DNA of 64,000 nt, from the NCBI GenBank assembly GCA_007922225.1, contig ML679970.1:43992323-44056322 (forward strand), in the 5' to 3' direction. Origin of the DNA: Emydura subglobosa (Eukaryota > Chordata > Testudines > Chelidae). Positions 22,167 to 32,759 of this stretch are shown here, one piece after another (the stretch's first letter is position 1; every line of letters starts with the position of its first letter). The position numbers were made by a program, and so were the translations under genes. The notes below the pieces were generated by a model. It had not been told where the DNA came from. It did no database searches and worked only from the letters and a program-made list of their open reading frames with translations.

Positions 22167-22750
22167 GGCTCTCAAGGGGGACTTTTAAAGGCCTTCATGA
22201 GCTGTGCCCATGGCCCGGGGTAAGAGACTGGATGAAGGAAGTCTTGTGGAAGCACTTTGACTTCCTCGGAGGACAGAGGTTCTGCGGCAGGGAGCTGGCT
22301 TCAGGTGGGAGGGAGCAGAAGCAGAAATGGGGGCGCGCCCAGGAACCAGCGGTCTGGTTTCCATGCAGAAGTCCCAGCCCAGAGTTGCCAGGGCTGCAGG
22401 AGACGCCAAAGTGGCTGCTTTTCACAGGCGGGCGGAGCAGGCTGCCACTCACATAGAGCCTCGCTTTTCAGGGCCCGAGTGTGTCGCGTGAGCAGGTCTG
22501 TCTGCGAACATGGGCCAGGCGCTGCAGGGAAAGCAGCCGGGATTCATCAGGATCCAAGATGATGGGCCAATCCTCCTTAATGAGTATCGGGGGAGGGGCA
22601 GGGTTGGCTGCCAGGGTGGGGGAGAGGCTCTCCCCCCCCAAAATTCCTTGGCCAAGGCCCGTGCAGGGGAAGGGTGGAGTCTGATGGGGCCAGATGCCCT
22701 CTGTGGGGGGGCCCCTAAAAAAAGGGTGTGTGTGTGTGGGGGGGGGGGGT
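22167..22750. other. Unassigned sequence with poly-G run
   Basis: No gene is seen. A short GT run leads into 12 G at 22,738-22,749. Confidence 0.45.
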
Positions 22751-22754
22751 GCTG

Positions 22755-22870
22755 GGTGTGGCTGGACGTACTGCTGGAGGCTTCATCACATGACTTAATC
22801 TGAATGAAAGATTCATCTTTCATTCCTGGAACCGCCAGGACAATCCTGGAGGGCTGGCAACTGGGGTTGC
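22755..22870. repeat. MITE-like foldback element, GTTGCCAACCCTCC family
   Basis: Reading the minus strand, GTTGCCAGCCCTCCAGGATT, then CTGGCGGTTCCAGGAATGAA, and TAAGTCATGTGATGAAGCCT match a reptile repeat whose ends are inverted 'ttggcaaccct' copies. At its centre is a perfect hairpin: GAATGAAAGA at 22,802-22,811 and TCTTTCATTC at 22,816-22,825. Confidence 0.55.
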
Positions 22871-22910
22871 CTGGAAATCTCCTGAGGGAGGCGCCCCGAA
22901 ATTCCTGTGT

Positions 22911-22932
22911 TGGCCACAGGAGGGCAGCGCTG
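22911..22932 (+). promoter_or_regulatory. CTCF-like motif
   Basis: TGGCCACAGGAGGGCAGCGC matches most of the extended vertebrate CTCF motif, with two deviations in the CCASYAG half and an intact AGGGCAG core. It faces the stronger site at 22,984-22,997. Confidence 0.4.
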
Positions 22933-22983
22933 TATCGCCGCTGGAACCGCAGACGGGGGTGGACTCTGGCAGTGGGCATGCTG

Positions 22984-22997
22984 GTGCCCCCTAGTGG
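22984..22997 (-). promoter_or_regulatory. CTCF core motif, perfect match
   Basis: On the minus strand CCACTAGGGGGCAC fits the CTCF core CCASYAGRGGGCRS at all 14 positions. Together with 22,911-22,932 it forms a convergent pair about 60 bp apart. Occupancy cannot be known from sequence. Confidence 0.5.
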
Positions 22998-23000
22998 CCG

Positions 23001-24527
23001 ATTCACAGAGCGGCAAAGGGACCTAGTACAGCACTAGTCAAGGGAGATCTCCTTTATCCAGAGGAGCGGCAGCCACCTATGATTTTGAAGCGGCTGGCCT
23101 GCAGCTCCCATGCCAGCTTGAAGGGGAAGATCTGGGGGTGCACTGGAGTGCATGGATTTGAGAACATAGGAATTCAGCCCTTGTTAGGGCTGTGAGTCCA
23201 GAGCCAGGGACCCCAGTGATATGGAGATGAGGGCAGTCCACAGCGTGGTGCCCCCCTGTGCCAGCTGGGCCAGCCCTGCCAGCCAGGAGAGCGTCCCCAC
23301 TCCTGAGTCCCCCCTCCCCTCCCCGCTCCCCGAAAGCCCTGGCTTTCCTTGGTCTCCAGCCAACATTGTTCTTTCCATCCCGCCCCGCAAGTGAGCGGCT
23401 GGAGCTGGGCCAGGGGCGAGGATGAATGCACGGTGAGGCTGGCAGGCCTGGCACGACTCCCTCCCGTTCATGTTCCAGGGAGAGCCCAGCTGGGCAGGGC
23501 TCGTTGTCCATGAGCGAGACAGAGCAATGGCTGCAGGCAGGAAATCCAGCCCAGAGCCTTCACCGTGGCTGCCAGACAGGCCAGCTCTGGGACCCTCTTG
23601 ACCCCTGATGCCCCCAGGCAAACCTCATTAGCACTAATGGGACCGGGCAGGAGAGGTGCCCCTGGGAGCCAACACAGCCCCTGGCAACTTGCCTACAGAT
23701 GCCTACAATAGGCCACCGCCAGGAACACCAATTACCGTCCTGCCGTGGGAGGATGCAATCTGCTGAGCTGCCCGCTTCCCTCCCTGGCCCCCTCTCCATG
23801 CCCCCAAAGTGCCCCCTGTGCCCTCCCCCTGGCCCCCATGCTCCTCTCCATGCCGTCTGCCCTGGCGTTGTTCTCGCCCCATTGCCTGTTCACACCGATC
23901 TGCTCCACTTGGCCGCTGGCCCCGGCGAGATGTTGGCTGCCCTGCTCTTTGGAAGCCCGTCAGCCGGGCGAGGAGGAGGAGGGAAGGAGAGGAAGAAAAG
24001 AGCAGTGTTCGCCCACCAGTGATGCGGGGAAAGGCTGCGCACAGACGGTAATTAGGCAGGAATGCAGCCTGCGACCAGGGCTGGGTGCTTCCCCTGGGCT
24101 GGCAGGGCACCAGCGTTGCAGAGACTGATTCGTTGGAGTCGGAGGGTCCCAGCGGGGTCGCCCCGCTGCGGGAGCCGCCTCCAGCCCGGGGGTTCGAGCG
24201 AGGTGTGGGCCATGCCCTCGCTGGGAACGGGGATTCCCGGCGGAACGGACGGCGCGTTGAACGGCAGCTGGGAGCCTTGCCCCATGGCAGACCATTGCTG
24301 GGTGGGCCGCTCAGGGGATGCTGGCGGAGCTGTGGATCACAACGGGGAGAGAGCCGGGGGGGAAGGGGGGGCCGTGTGGCTGAGGCGCGGGCGGGTTCTC
24401 CCTGGCGCAGGGCTGGGGCATTTAGCCCGCTCGCAGATGCAGCAAGCGTGGTCTTGCAGTTAGAGGCTCTGGAGAACAAGGCTCATCAAGCCCCTCACTG
24501 CCTGCGGGACCACGCCTGCCTCTCTAC
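23001..24527. other. GC-rich unique sequence, no gene seen
   Basis: CpG density rises at 24,130-24,270. The long frames (23,703-24,479 minus, 24,085-24,552 plus) overlap antiparallel and show no domain. No repeat is recognised. Confidence 0.45.
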
Positions 24528-24604
24528 GGCCCAGATCCTCGAAGATATTTAGGTGCCCAGGTCCCATCGATTAGGTGCCTAAATACCTTTGGTGCTCTGG
24601 GCCT
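24528..24604. repeat. Foldback element, GGCCCAGATCCTC...GGCCT family
   Basis: It starts GGCCCAGATCCTCGAAGATA with TTTAGGTGCC and ends GGTGCCTAAATACCTTTGGT with CTCTGGGCC. The arms are inverted copies. The same palindrome type recurs at 36,809-36,888 and, as a variant, at 52,863-52,923. Confidence 0.68.
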
Positions 24605-24689
24605 TAGTTCCTCAGTGCTCTAAGGAGCTTGTAAGGATGGGTCCCAGCAGCTGGACGCCCACTGGACACCCTTTCAGGGGGCTCGGCTT

Positions 24690-24860
24690 GATCGGAAATG
24701 CTCCGACAACCGGTGTTTTCAGGGGCCACTTGGGCTTGGCTGAAAACAAACAGCAGCACGGTGCGATTTCGCTTTGGGCAGCGCTGGTCGTGCTTGGAGA
24801 TTTTTTTCAAAGGGAACGTTTCGGGGAAAAGCCCCCAAATATTCGGCAATGTTGGGGTTG
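24690..24860. repeat. Degenerate GAAA/TTTC-rich repeat
   Basis: Words such as GGTGTTTTCAGGGG, GAGATTTTTTTCAAAGGG and GTTTCGGGGAAAAG alternate short A and T runs with G or C. Similar-looking stretches occur near 26,960, 29,820, 42,170, 45,660 and 56,020. They look like copies of one decayed reptile repeat whose class I cannot name. Confidence 0.4.
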
Positions 24861-26955
24861 GCATGGCGGGGTTTTCCTCCGCTTTCTATTTGCCAACAGA
24901 GCGGGGAAGCAGTGAACAGTAAAAAAGTGTGTGTGTGGGGGGGAACCCAGCTTCCCGCAAGTTTGATTTGTCCCCAATATTGCTGACCTGGAAAATTTTA
25001 AAAGGCAGTTTGCGTGTGCCTAGTATAGCCTGGTTTTCCAGCCGGCTCCACCCCGCATTGTTAGCAGCGCCGCGCAGGCCTCGCCGACAAGAGCTAAATG
25101 AATAGCTCCGTCCGAAGTAGTAGGCTGTTATCTTCTAGTGGCCCACACCTCACCAGTGTATTACATACCCAGCCACCCGGCGTGCTGCCGTGTCCCAGAC
25201 CAGAGGGGGGGAACACTGGGCCAGTTCTCATCCCCCTTGGAAGAGCCAGCATCCCCCCATGCCCTCTGCTAGCCTCTTAGACCCATCATATTCCCAGAGG
25301 TGCCCTGTCTGACTGCCGGGGGGGTGTGGTAATCTGGGGTGGGGGGCTACCCCCGAGCCAAGATCCACTCCCTCCTTGCACACGTGCTGCAGCCAGAAAG
25401 CGAGGCGAGGGTGGCGCAGAGGGAACCGTTCTTTTATTTAAAGATTTCCCCTTTCCCATAGTTCCTTCCAGCTGGGGCCAGGCGGGACCCCCTAGGTTAA
25501 GTGGAAGCTGGATCCTAGGAATAGCAACGGGGCGCTTGGGAGCCAGGTTTTGGCAAAGGATCCAGCTGGGTCATGAGGCCCTGGGCCGTTGCTTGTGGCC
25601 GGTGAGGAGGAAAGAGAGTGCCCCGCGGGCTGTCCCCCCTCCCACCCTCCGTCCAGGGTGATTCTAGCAACATTTCTGGTCTACGTGGCGAGAGGAGAAT
25701 TGCCAGGAGTCAGGGGCTGGTGCGGAGCCAGGACTTTCAGGCCAGGCCGTTTCCACTGGGTTGCCGGTCTTTCTCCAGCCCTGCTAAGAAGGAGCCAGTC
25801 GCTTCCTGGCTCTGCGACCAGGGTGGATGAGTGATGGCCCTGCAGCGCTAGCCTGTCTGATCAGCAGCTGGGCCGAGTCCTGCCCCCGCCTGCCGGATTT
25901 GTTCCTCCTGGCTCTGCCGGCAGCTCCTCGTCCCACTTACCACCAGCTCCCCCTCCGTCACACCCAGGCCTGCTGCTTCTCGTCATGCTCGCTGTCAGGA
26001 GCCCCCTAGCAGAGCTGCAGCCACCGAGAAAGCCTCCCTCCAACAAAGTGATGCAGCGTCATCTTCCTGAGTCTGCAGGCAGGCCAGCGTGGGGGGTCTC
26101 CAGGCTGCTCAGCTCTTTCCCAGCCGCAGCAGCGCGACGCTGGCAAGACACTGCTGAGGGTCACAGCTTCTCTTCACACCCCCGTGGCGAGCTCAGTAAA
26201 GGGTTAGAACCGTGCCAACTTCACCTTGCTGGGTGCAACTGGGAGCGCTGGGCCACTGGAGGCTGGATGGCTGGTTGCTCTCTCCTCCTCATTTGTTCTG
26301 AACTCTGGCGAGGAGGCAAATGGATGGATGGATGGAATCACAGTGGATAATCAGATAATCTAATCTAGCAAAGAACCAGATCAGGAGAGCACTTGGAGAT
26401 CTGAGATGACAGGGACTCCTTGAAGGATGGGAAAAACCCTCAGGGGTTCCCTGCCTGTCTGAGATGTGTGAGGCACCCAGGGGGGCGGGAGAGAAGCCGC
26501 TGTCAGAGCAGAACCTGTTTGCACACCGCTGTCAGTATGTGGCCGGGGCTTCCCTCGCCCACTGGCTTCTCCCCCAGCCCTGGACTGAAGCCCAATCCCG
26601 AGTAGCTGGGGTCAAGCAAAGACTACCCCAACCAGTGTTTTCTCCGGCGAGATGAGGACCTGCCACTAACAGTCCTGCACGACTTCAGAGTATAGGAAGG
26701 TGTCTGGGAAGCCTTCAGATGGGAGAGGTGGGTCCTAGAGTGCTCCTTCTGGCTTCTCCATATGTACATTGCCATGAACTGGCTAGCATGCTGGGGTGCC
26801 ACGCCCTCTGCTGGGTGGAATGGGGATGCTGGCTGTGTCTCTTTGGCCCTGTACTGCTCCCAGCTGATGGGGATTCTCCCATGGCTCTGCAGGCAGGCCT
26901 GAACAGAGACCTCTTCAGGCTGCTGGCTCAGGGGCCAGGAGTCAGTTTCAACAAA
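24861..26955. other. Unassigned sequence, no gene seen
   Basis: A short GGAT tandem run (GGATGGATGGATGGA) lies near 26,320. Frames such as 25,985-26,350 and 26,719-26,970 carry no recognisable domain. Confidence 0.45.
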
Positions 26956-26959
26956 TCGC

Positions 26960-27130
26960 CCAATATCTGAAACATGCGGAAACTCTCAGAATGTCTCGTT
27001 TTTGACCTTTTAAAAATGAAAAGTGTTGTTTTCCCCTTCAACGGGACTTTCTGCTTTGAACCCTTCATTAATTCACACGGGGACAAGGTGACTTCCTTTG
27101 CTAACAGGTCGAAGCCAGAACAAAACCTTG
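26960..27130. repeat. Degenerate GAAA/TTTC-rich repeat
   Basis: Stretches such as GTCTCGTTTTTGACCTTTTA and AAAATGAAAAGTGTTGTTTT put it in the same loose class as 24,690-24,860 and 45,655-45,950. Confidence 0.4.
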
Positions 27131-27600
27131 TGAAATGATCAAAACAAGAAGTTCTGCTCAACCCAGCCCACGTTCCCCCCCCCCTCTCCTGGCTTATCGG
27201 TTTGTGCCATTTTCCAGATTTTTGACTTTTCGTCTCATTTGGGGACAGGGGGAATCTGGAAACGCTGACAGGACGGGAAACCCGCTCCTGCCCCAGCTCC
27301 AACCGGGACTGACAGCAGCTATAATGCTGGGCTGCACCTTGTTCCCATGGGCGGGGGGGGGGGGGGGGGAGTGGTCAACGGGGGCAGGATTGGGCCCCAA
27401 GTTTGCATGTGCCCAAGGGGCCAATGAGCTGAGCATCCTAGAACACCTGTCGCTTCTGCCGTTCCTCTCTGCCCCGTTTCCCAGGGCGCTTCCCGACCTT
27501 GGCCTGACGTTCTTGCTGGCAAATTGCTGCCCACATCCACAGCTGCTTTGGTGCCGGCCCGGGACCCCAGAGGGATCCTCCCTGGTTCTAGGCCGGCCTG
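27131..27600. other. Unassigned GC-rich sequence with 17-base poly-G
   Basis: A G17 tract occupies 27,353-27,369. No gene is seen. Confidence 0.5.
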
Positions 27601-27620
27601 CAGCGCCCCCTGGCTTCTGC
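27601..27620 (-). promoter_or_regulatory. CTCF-like motif
   Basis: On the minus strand the site reads GAAGCCAGGGGGCGCTG. The AGGGGGCGCT core is perfect, but the CCA upstream positions deviate. Confidence 0.35.
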
Positions 27621-27877
27621 CCATGTTGCAGGTGAGAGCACTGGGTGGGTGTGGCTTATCCCCAAGGGGGCGGGGCTCCTGGCGCTCATTCCCTCCCCCC
27701 CATGGGAGCAGGGCCCTGATCACAGTGCTGGGGATGGGAAAGTCTCACTGGCCGCAGAGGGGTGGGAACAAGGCGGATCCTGGGGCAGGCGCCCACTGGT
27801 CAATCGGCTCACGGGTTGGCCTGGCTGCTGCTGTGATTGGAATCCTGGGGGCGGGAGAGTGTGTGTGCTGAGCATGG

Positions 27878-27965
27878 CGTAGCGTAGGAGCCCAGGGTTC
27901 AATCCCCAGCTCTGCCACAGCCTCCCTGGGCTGTAAAAGGGGGATAACGACCCTTCCTCTGGCAG
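27878..27965 (+). repeat. MIR/CORE-SINE
   Basis: GAGCCCAGGGTTCAATCCCC, AGCTCTGCCACAGCCTCC and GGCTGTAAAAGGGGGATAAC follow the MIR order, with the middle shortened. Confidence 0.7.
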
Positions 27966-28962
27966 CCTCTGGCCCACGGGCCCCAGTCGCAGCCGGAGCC
28001 TCTCCGTGCCGCTGCCCTGACTCCCTGCGTGGGAACGCGGCCTGAGCAATGTGGCAATCAGATGTGGCTGTGTCTCCCCGGGCTGGGGGGGGGCGGCTTG
28101 GCTCCCCCAGCCCTGGCCCGCTGACAGATGCTATTCGCAGTAAGCGTGACCTGTGCAGTGAGGAATTCAGGGCAGAGCCGAGCTGCGAAGGGGGCGGCTC
28201 TATTTATACCTGAGGATCAAGAAGCCCTTTGGAAGGGAGCCCGGGAACTGCAGCTCCCACAGCTCTTCTCGCTGGAGACCTGGCTCCCAACGCGCCTCTG
28301 GGCTGCTTTTCTGCCCCATAAATTAGCTCGGCTCTTTGCGCTGGAGGAGTCAATGACTAGAACAGCGGGGTGGGAGGCAAAGAGGGGAGCTGTGGGCCGG
28401 GAGTGAAAGGCCCCCCCCAAAGCTGTGTGTGCGGGGAGCGCAGGGCTGGGCCAGCAGGGGGCTGCGGGTCGGGACTGAGGGGCCCCGGCAGAGCTGGCTG
28501 CATTGCACTGTGTCGTTTACCCCTCAGGTCCCGCAGATGGGGTGTGTTTTCCTGTGCCCAGGGCCCTGGCCCTGCCCTGGGAAGTGGGGTCAACCCCCCG
28601 GGAGGGGAGGGGCAGGCAAACCATTGGAAACAATCTCCAAATAGGGCCCGTGGGCAGGCCCAGGGCCGCGGGCAGCCCGTGGGCCTCCTGGCACGCTGCC
28701 GTGGCAGGGCTAGTGCGGCCGGCAGGCCCAGCTCCTGCCCACCCCCACGCCAGCCCCTGGCTGAGAGAGACCCTGGGATGGGCCAGGAGCCAGCCCAGCA
28801 ACAGCCCCACCACGCCCCCTCCTATACCAGCCTCCGGGCCAGTGCCTGGTCCCTGTGCTGGCTAGCATTAGGACTTCCTGGACCCCCTTGTCCACCACAC
28901 GGCAATGAGCCTGCCCCCAGAGCTCACTGCAGGGCCTCTGGTTTTCCCGGATGAGTGCTTAC
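27966..28962. other. GC-rich sequence with isolated motifs, no gene seen
   Basis: A minus-strand TATA-like GTATAAATAG lies at about 28,199-28,208; it also fits a MEF2 site at 9 of 10 positions. CCAGCAGGGGGCTG at 28,451-28,464 matches the CTCF core at 13 of 14 positions. Nothing connects these to a transcript. Confidence 0.35.
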
Positions 28963-29115
28963 AGACCCCCCCCCGCCCCCGCTCCCTCTCCAGGGCCTCC
29001 CTGTCTTTGGGGTCGAGTGCTAGGTTCTCAGCCTGACTTTCCTGCAGCCGCTGCCACCAAATCCTTGTGCGGAGCCGCCAGGAGAGGCGCCGCAGGACCA
29101 GTGCCTGCTCTTCGT
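28963..29115 (-). CDS. Candidate internal exon of an unrecognised gene
   Basis: The minus strand has a good acceptor (CACCCCCCAG, AG at 29,117-29,116), 153 open bases and a donor GTAAGC (28,962-28,957). The length is divisible by three, and both ends share the same codon phase. The frame encodes an arginine-, leucine- and glutamate-rich, probably helical peptide. It begins EEQALVLRRLSWRLRT, continues RIWWQRLQESQAENLAL and ends DPKDREALERERGRGG. This looks more protein-like than the Pro/Gly-rich chance frames around it, but I recognise no family. The open frame also runs beyond the splice sites, and no neighbouring exon was identified. A chance match is quite possible. Confidence 0.3.
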
Positions 29116-29809
29116 CTGGGGGGGTGCAGGGTATGGCCAGGCCTGCCCCGGCTCCCCCCCCGAGCAGGTGCATTGAGCCCCGCTCCTGCTTTCCACTGCG
29201 CCAGGGCAGCTGCACGCCAGCGAGCGCCAGGCAGGGTGGGCGGGCTCTGCAGGTGCCGTGGCGTGGGGCCGGGGCCTGGCTGTGCGGGCGAGGTGCTCTG
29301 GGGCGAAGCTGGGGGCTTGGTTCTGGTTCTGCAAACGGGCTCATCGCTGGGGATTCTTCTTTGCATGGCAATGGACCGGGAAGGCCACGGCCTGGCTCAG
29401 GGCCCCGCCTGCTGCAGGAATCCTGGCTCCAGTTCCGTGCCCACAATTCGAGCAGGTTGGTAAATTGGAGAGGGGGCGCTCGGCACGCGAGGGGGTTGTT
29501 GGCTGGTGCACACAGGATGGCAGAATGGAGAAATCCAGACCAGCCAGTGGGCACGCAGAGGTGAAGGCAGCCAGGTCTTGCGTGGCCACGGGCGAGCAGG
29601 GAATTCCAGAGATGCACACAGAAGTCGCCACAGCTCGAGGGAAGGGACGTATATATTTTGTAAATTCCAACTTGGCCACCCAAGGTAGAAATCCCAGCTC
29701 CAGCGCCTGGATAGACATCACCAAAGAGCCTGGATCTGTAGCGAGGGGCCGTAACAAACTCACCCCCGCAGGTGTCCCACCTTGCAAATATTTCTGAGAG
29801 TCTGATTTC
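29116..29809. other. GC-rich sequence flanking the candidate exon
   Basis: An open minus-strand frame continues to 29,860 but becomes low-complexity. No further exon-like segment is recognised. Confidence 0.4.
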
Positions 29810-29814
29810 TTCCC

Positions 29815-30095
29815 CCTGTGTTGAGTCAGGCCAAGAAGTCAAAATCTTGCAGATATTCACGAATCAAAATTTTGGATCAAACGAGCCATTTCGTTTCAGT
29901 GCCAACCATTTCGTTGCCAAGCCGACCCGCGGCGAAACGTTTGGGTCAGCCTCGTCAGCGTCGATCTCGAAACAAAAAGTTGCCGTGAACCCGAAAGAAA
30001 AAGAAGGGTTTTTTTTATTTAAAAAAAAAAGTCAAGATGAAACAGTTCAACCTTTCAGCACTTTCCAAACTTTTATTCTTGCCATTTTTTGGAGG
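29815..30095. repeat. Degenerate GAAA/TTTC-rich repeat with A and T runs
   Basis: It contains AAAATTTTGGATCAAACG, CATTTCGTTTCAGTGCC, an 8-base T run and a 10-base A run near 30,008-30,030, and GAAACAGTTCAACC. It belongs to the same loose class as 45,655-45,950. Confidence 0.45.
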
Positions 30096-31259
30096 CGGGA
30101 GAATCACCGACCCCCTCTTCCCCCCTTTCTGACCAGTTTTGGTTTCAAGGGGCCTGAAGTTTTCAATGACAAAAACGATCCGTCGCAAATTCTCCAGCTA
30201 GCTCTGCTTGCCCCCTGCGTGGGCCGTGCGGGGCCGTGCGTGCTGTGAGTTCCTCTCCACGCCCGTACGAGCATGTAACGGCGCGCCTGTCGTTCCTGGG
30301 ATGCTCAGCACATTGGGCGTACGTTGAGGGCCTGCAGCTGATAAGCTCCTGACTTTGAATAGCCGCTCTGCTCAGGTCTTCTGTTCCTGGAGAGCTGTGG
30401 TGGAATGTGGACCCAGCTTCCCTTTCATCCTTCGTTGCTCGCACAGCCCAGGTTCCCCCGTCGGAGGAAAAAATCTGGTTTTTAATTGAATTACCATGAA
30501 AATAAACCTGGGTTTAATTTACTGGGGTGCGGGGAAGGGCTCTGAAGCTCTTTAGGAAACCCAAACCAGCTGGGGGAGAAGAGGTCTGCAAAAGCTGAAG
30601 GACCTGGGATGGGCTAATGCATCCCAGCCGTTGGCACGCCCTTTGGAATACCGCTCGGCGAGTGTGCACGGCTGTCCCCGGATGTGCGGGAAGCACGCAT
30701 GGCATCAGAGGCAGGGCGGTGGATGGTGGCACGCAGGCGTGATACCGGGTGTCCGGCTTGCGTCTCCTTTAGTCCAGTGTCCTGCCTGCCAGGTGAGCGT
30801 TGGGATCCGGGGCAGGGCTAGCGCCAGGTATGGCGCGGTGCCAGCGGTACCTGGCACGCTGCAAGATGGCTCTCGATTGGCAGTGAGGGCCGGGCAATGT
30901 GCCAGCAGGGTCAGACCGGTCCGGTTCTTAGACTCTAATTGTGTTTCTGCATCACTCCATCCTACCAGATGCCCCAGTTCACCACGCCCACCCCCCCCCA
31001 CTGCATGCTGCTCCCTCTTGTGCCATGCCCCATACCGCACACTCCTCTGCCCCACACTGGGGACACTGGAGCAGCAGTGCTTATACCCTGGTGCCTCTGC
31101 CTCCCCACAGTGTTTTCTCTGTGCCTGAACTGGCAGGCGAAGGGTTAACTTGCTGGTGGCCCCGGCTAGAATCCAGGGACTCTGCGGGGAGCAGGAGGCT
31201 GGGTTCGGTACCAGGGTGCAGGGGCCTGTGGAGCGTGCATGGATCCCAGTGCATCGGTT
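30096..31259. other. Unassigned sequence, no gene seen
   Basis: A less GC-rich patch at 30,460-30,530 (TTTTTAATTGAATTACCATG) stands out. A short direct repeat, GGCCGTGCG, lies near 30,222-30,241. Frames are short and unsupported. Confidence 0.45.
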
Positions 31260-31465
31260 ACAGCTCTTGGCCTTTTAAATGATGGAATTCTGGGTAGTGT
31301 AGTTCTACCGCCTGGGCTGAAACACCTGCCTGAAGGGATCAGGTGACTGTCTGTGGGGCCTATATAAGCAGCAGCTTGTGCTCCCTTTGGCAGGGGCAGC
31401 TTGCATGGGTGGGGGAGCCTGAGACCAGGGGAGAGGGCTGCCAACTTTTTGTTCCAGTCTAGTTT
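31260..31465 (+). promoter_or_regulatory. TATA-containing block, possibly part of an LTR
   Basis: GGAATTCTGGGTAGTGTAGT precedes CCTATATAAGCAGCAGC at about 31,362. A G-rich leader follows. The arrangement resembles the LTR-like blocks at 6,540 and 32,870, but boundaries and family are unknown. Confidence 0.28.
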
Positions 31466-31904
31466 GGCATGACAGGTGTGTGGGAACCTCTGTGGCACAG
31501 CAGGGGAAACTGAGGCATGGAGGCATCAGTGGGGCACGCATCATGGCTGTGTCACAGGCTCCCAACCCACTTGTCTGCAATGACCCTGAAAATCCGCCTC
31601 CTGCTGTAAATTGGGGTAGCGCCACTGGTGGTGATTCACCCTAGGTGAGGAACTGTCCCCTCCCCCGCTGGGGCTATTCCTGCCATGGACACCCCACACC
31701 TGTGGAGGGTGACGCGTCTATGTGTGGATGCTCTGCAGTATCCTTCCCCAGGGCCCTTTGGGAGAGGAGAGGCTGAAAGCAATTCTCCAGGCCCGACCTG
31801 GGGTTGCCAGGGCGGGGGTAAGCCCTGGCCGGGATGCCAGCTGGGGCTCCTGAGGCAGATCTTGCTCTGGGGCAGAAGGTGGGTTAATATGTGGCTGAAT
31901 AATG

Positions 31905-31998
31905 TCTGAAGGAGGCAGCGTGACCCACTGGCTACTGCACCCGGCTGGCATCCAAACCTTGCTTTTATTCCCACCTCCACTACGGACTCTGTGTGTCC
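31905..31998 (+). repeat. MIR-like SINE fragment
   Basis: GGCAGCGTGACCCACTGGCT, GCATCCAAACCTTGC, TTATTCCCACCTCCACTACG and CTCTGTGTGTCCTC follow the order of the tRNA-like MIR head with high divergence. Confidence 0.5.
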
Positions 31999-32755
31999 TC
32001 AAAGCCTGGGAAAGGCGCAGCAAAGCAATGACGGGAACAGCGTTCTGTCCACACCTGCAGGTGGGAAGGCCCGGCCTGTTAGCCCTCCCTCTGGGTCAGG
32101 CTTTCCCAGCCTCTAACCCAGATAACAAGGGCCTGTGTTCTTCCAGTGCGTGGCACCAGCCAGCACCTAATGGAGTCTGGGGGGTGACTCACTAAGTGGA
32201 GAGCCCGCAAGGGAACCTCGGGGCAAACCTGTTCTTCCAAGTGGCCCCTGATCCTTCCTGACCCACCTTGCCGGGCAGCTGAGCCCCGTTTCCCAGGAAC
32301 AGCACTTGATTTGGGTGGAGCTAGACCTGTGTGCTTGAGAAGCTGAATCCTGGGCCCCTATTTCCTTCCCAGCACGGTTAGGCCATCCTGGCATGAGTCA
32401 GAAAGCACCTTTGATGAGGTGTCAGCTGGGATGAGTTGCAAGACTGGGCTCGGCTCCTTTCTGAGCAGGGTGTTCATTCCACCCGTGGAATCAGCAGCTC
32501 AGACCTCCCCTCCGGGATGAGCTTAAGAAATAAGCAGGGAGCTGAGGTAGAATCTTAGGTACTTAAAACCTTGAGGGACAGACCAGGAGGGGAGTAGGAT
32601 CACGGAGGAGTATAGGGACAACCCAGCAGGAAGCAGTGGAGAGCGTGAGTAGGTTCCTGGAGTTTGTAGGTCTTTACTGGCTGGGTAGACGATGCCCCGA
32701 GTGCCACGTCCACGTGGTGGGATGCAGAAGGACATGATCTGCGCACAGGACAGGT
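31999..32755. other. Unassigned sequence, no gene seen
   Basis: Moderate GC, with no repeat family or exon recognised. It may be the outer part of the LTR-like block that follows. Confidence 0.4.
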
Positions 32756-32759
32756 CTAT

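Noticed and set aside
28199..28208. Minus-strand TATA box or MEF2 site as a promoter
   Set aside because: An isolated motif with no downstream exon, CpG cluster or partner motif.
28868..29860. 330-codon open frame on the minus strand taken as one gene
   Set aside because: Most of it is Pro/Gly/Ala-rich and overlaps plus-strand frames of similar length. Only the 153-bp segment between splice sites looks protein-like, and it is listed separately with low confidence.
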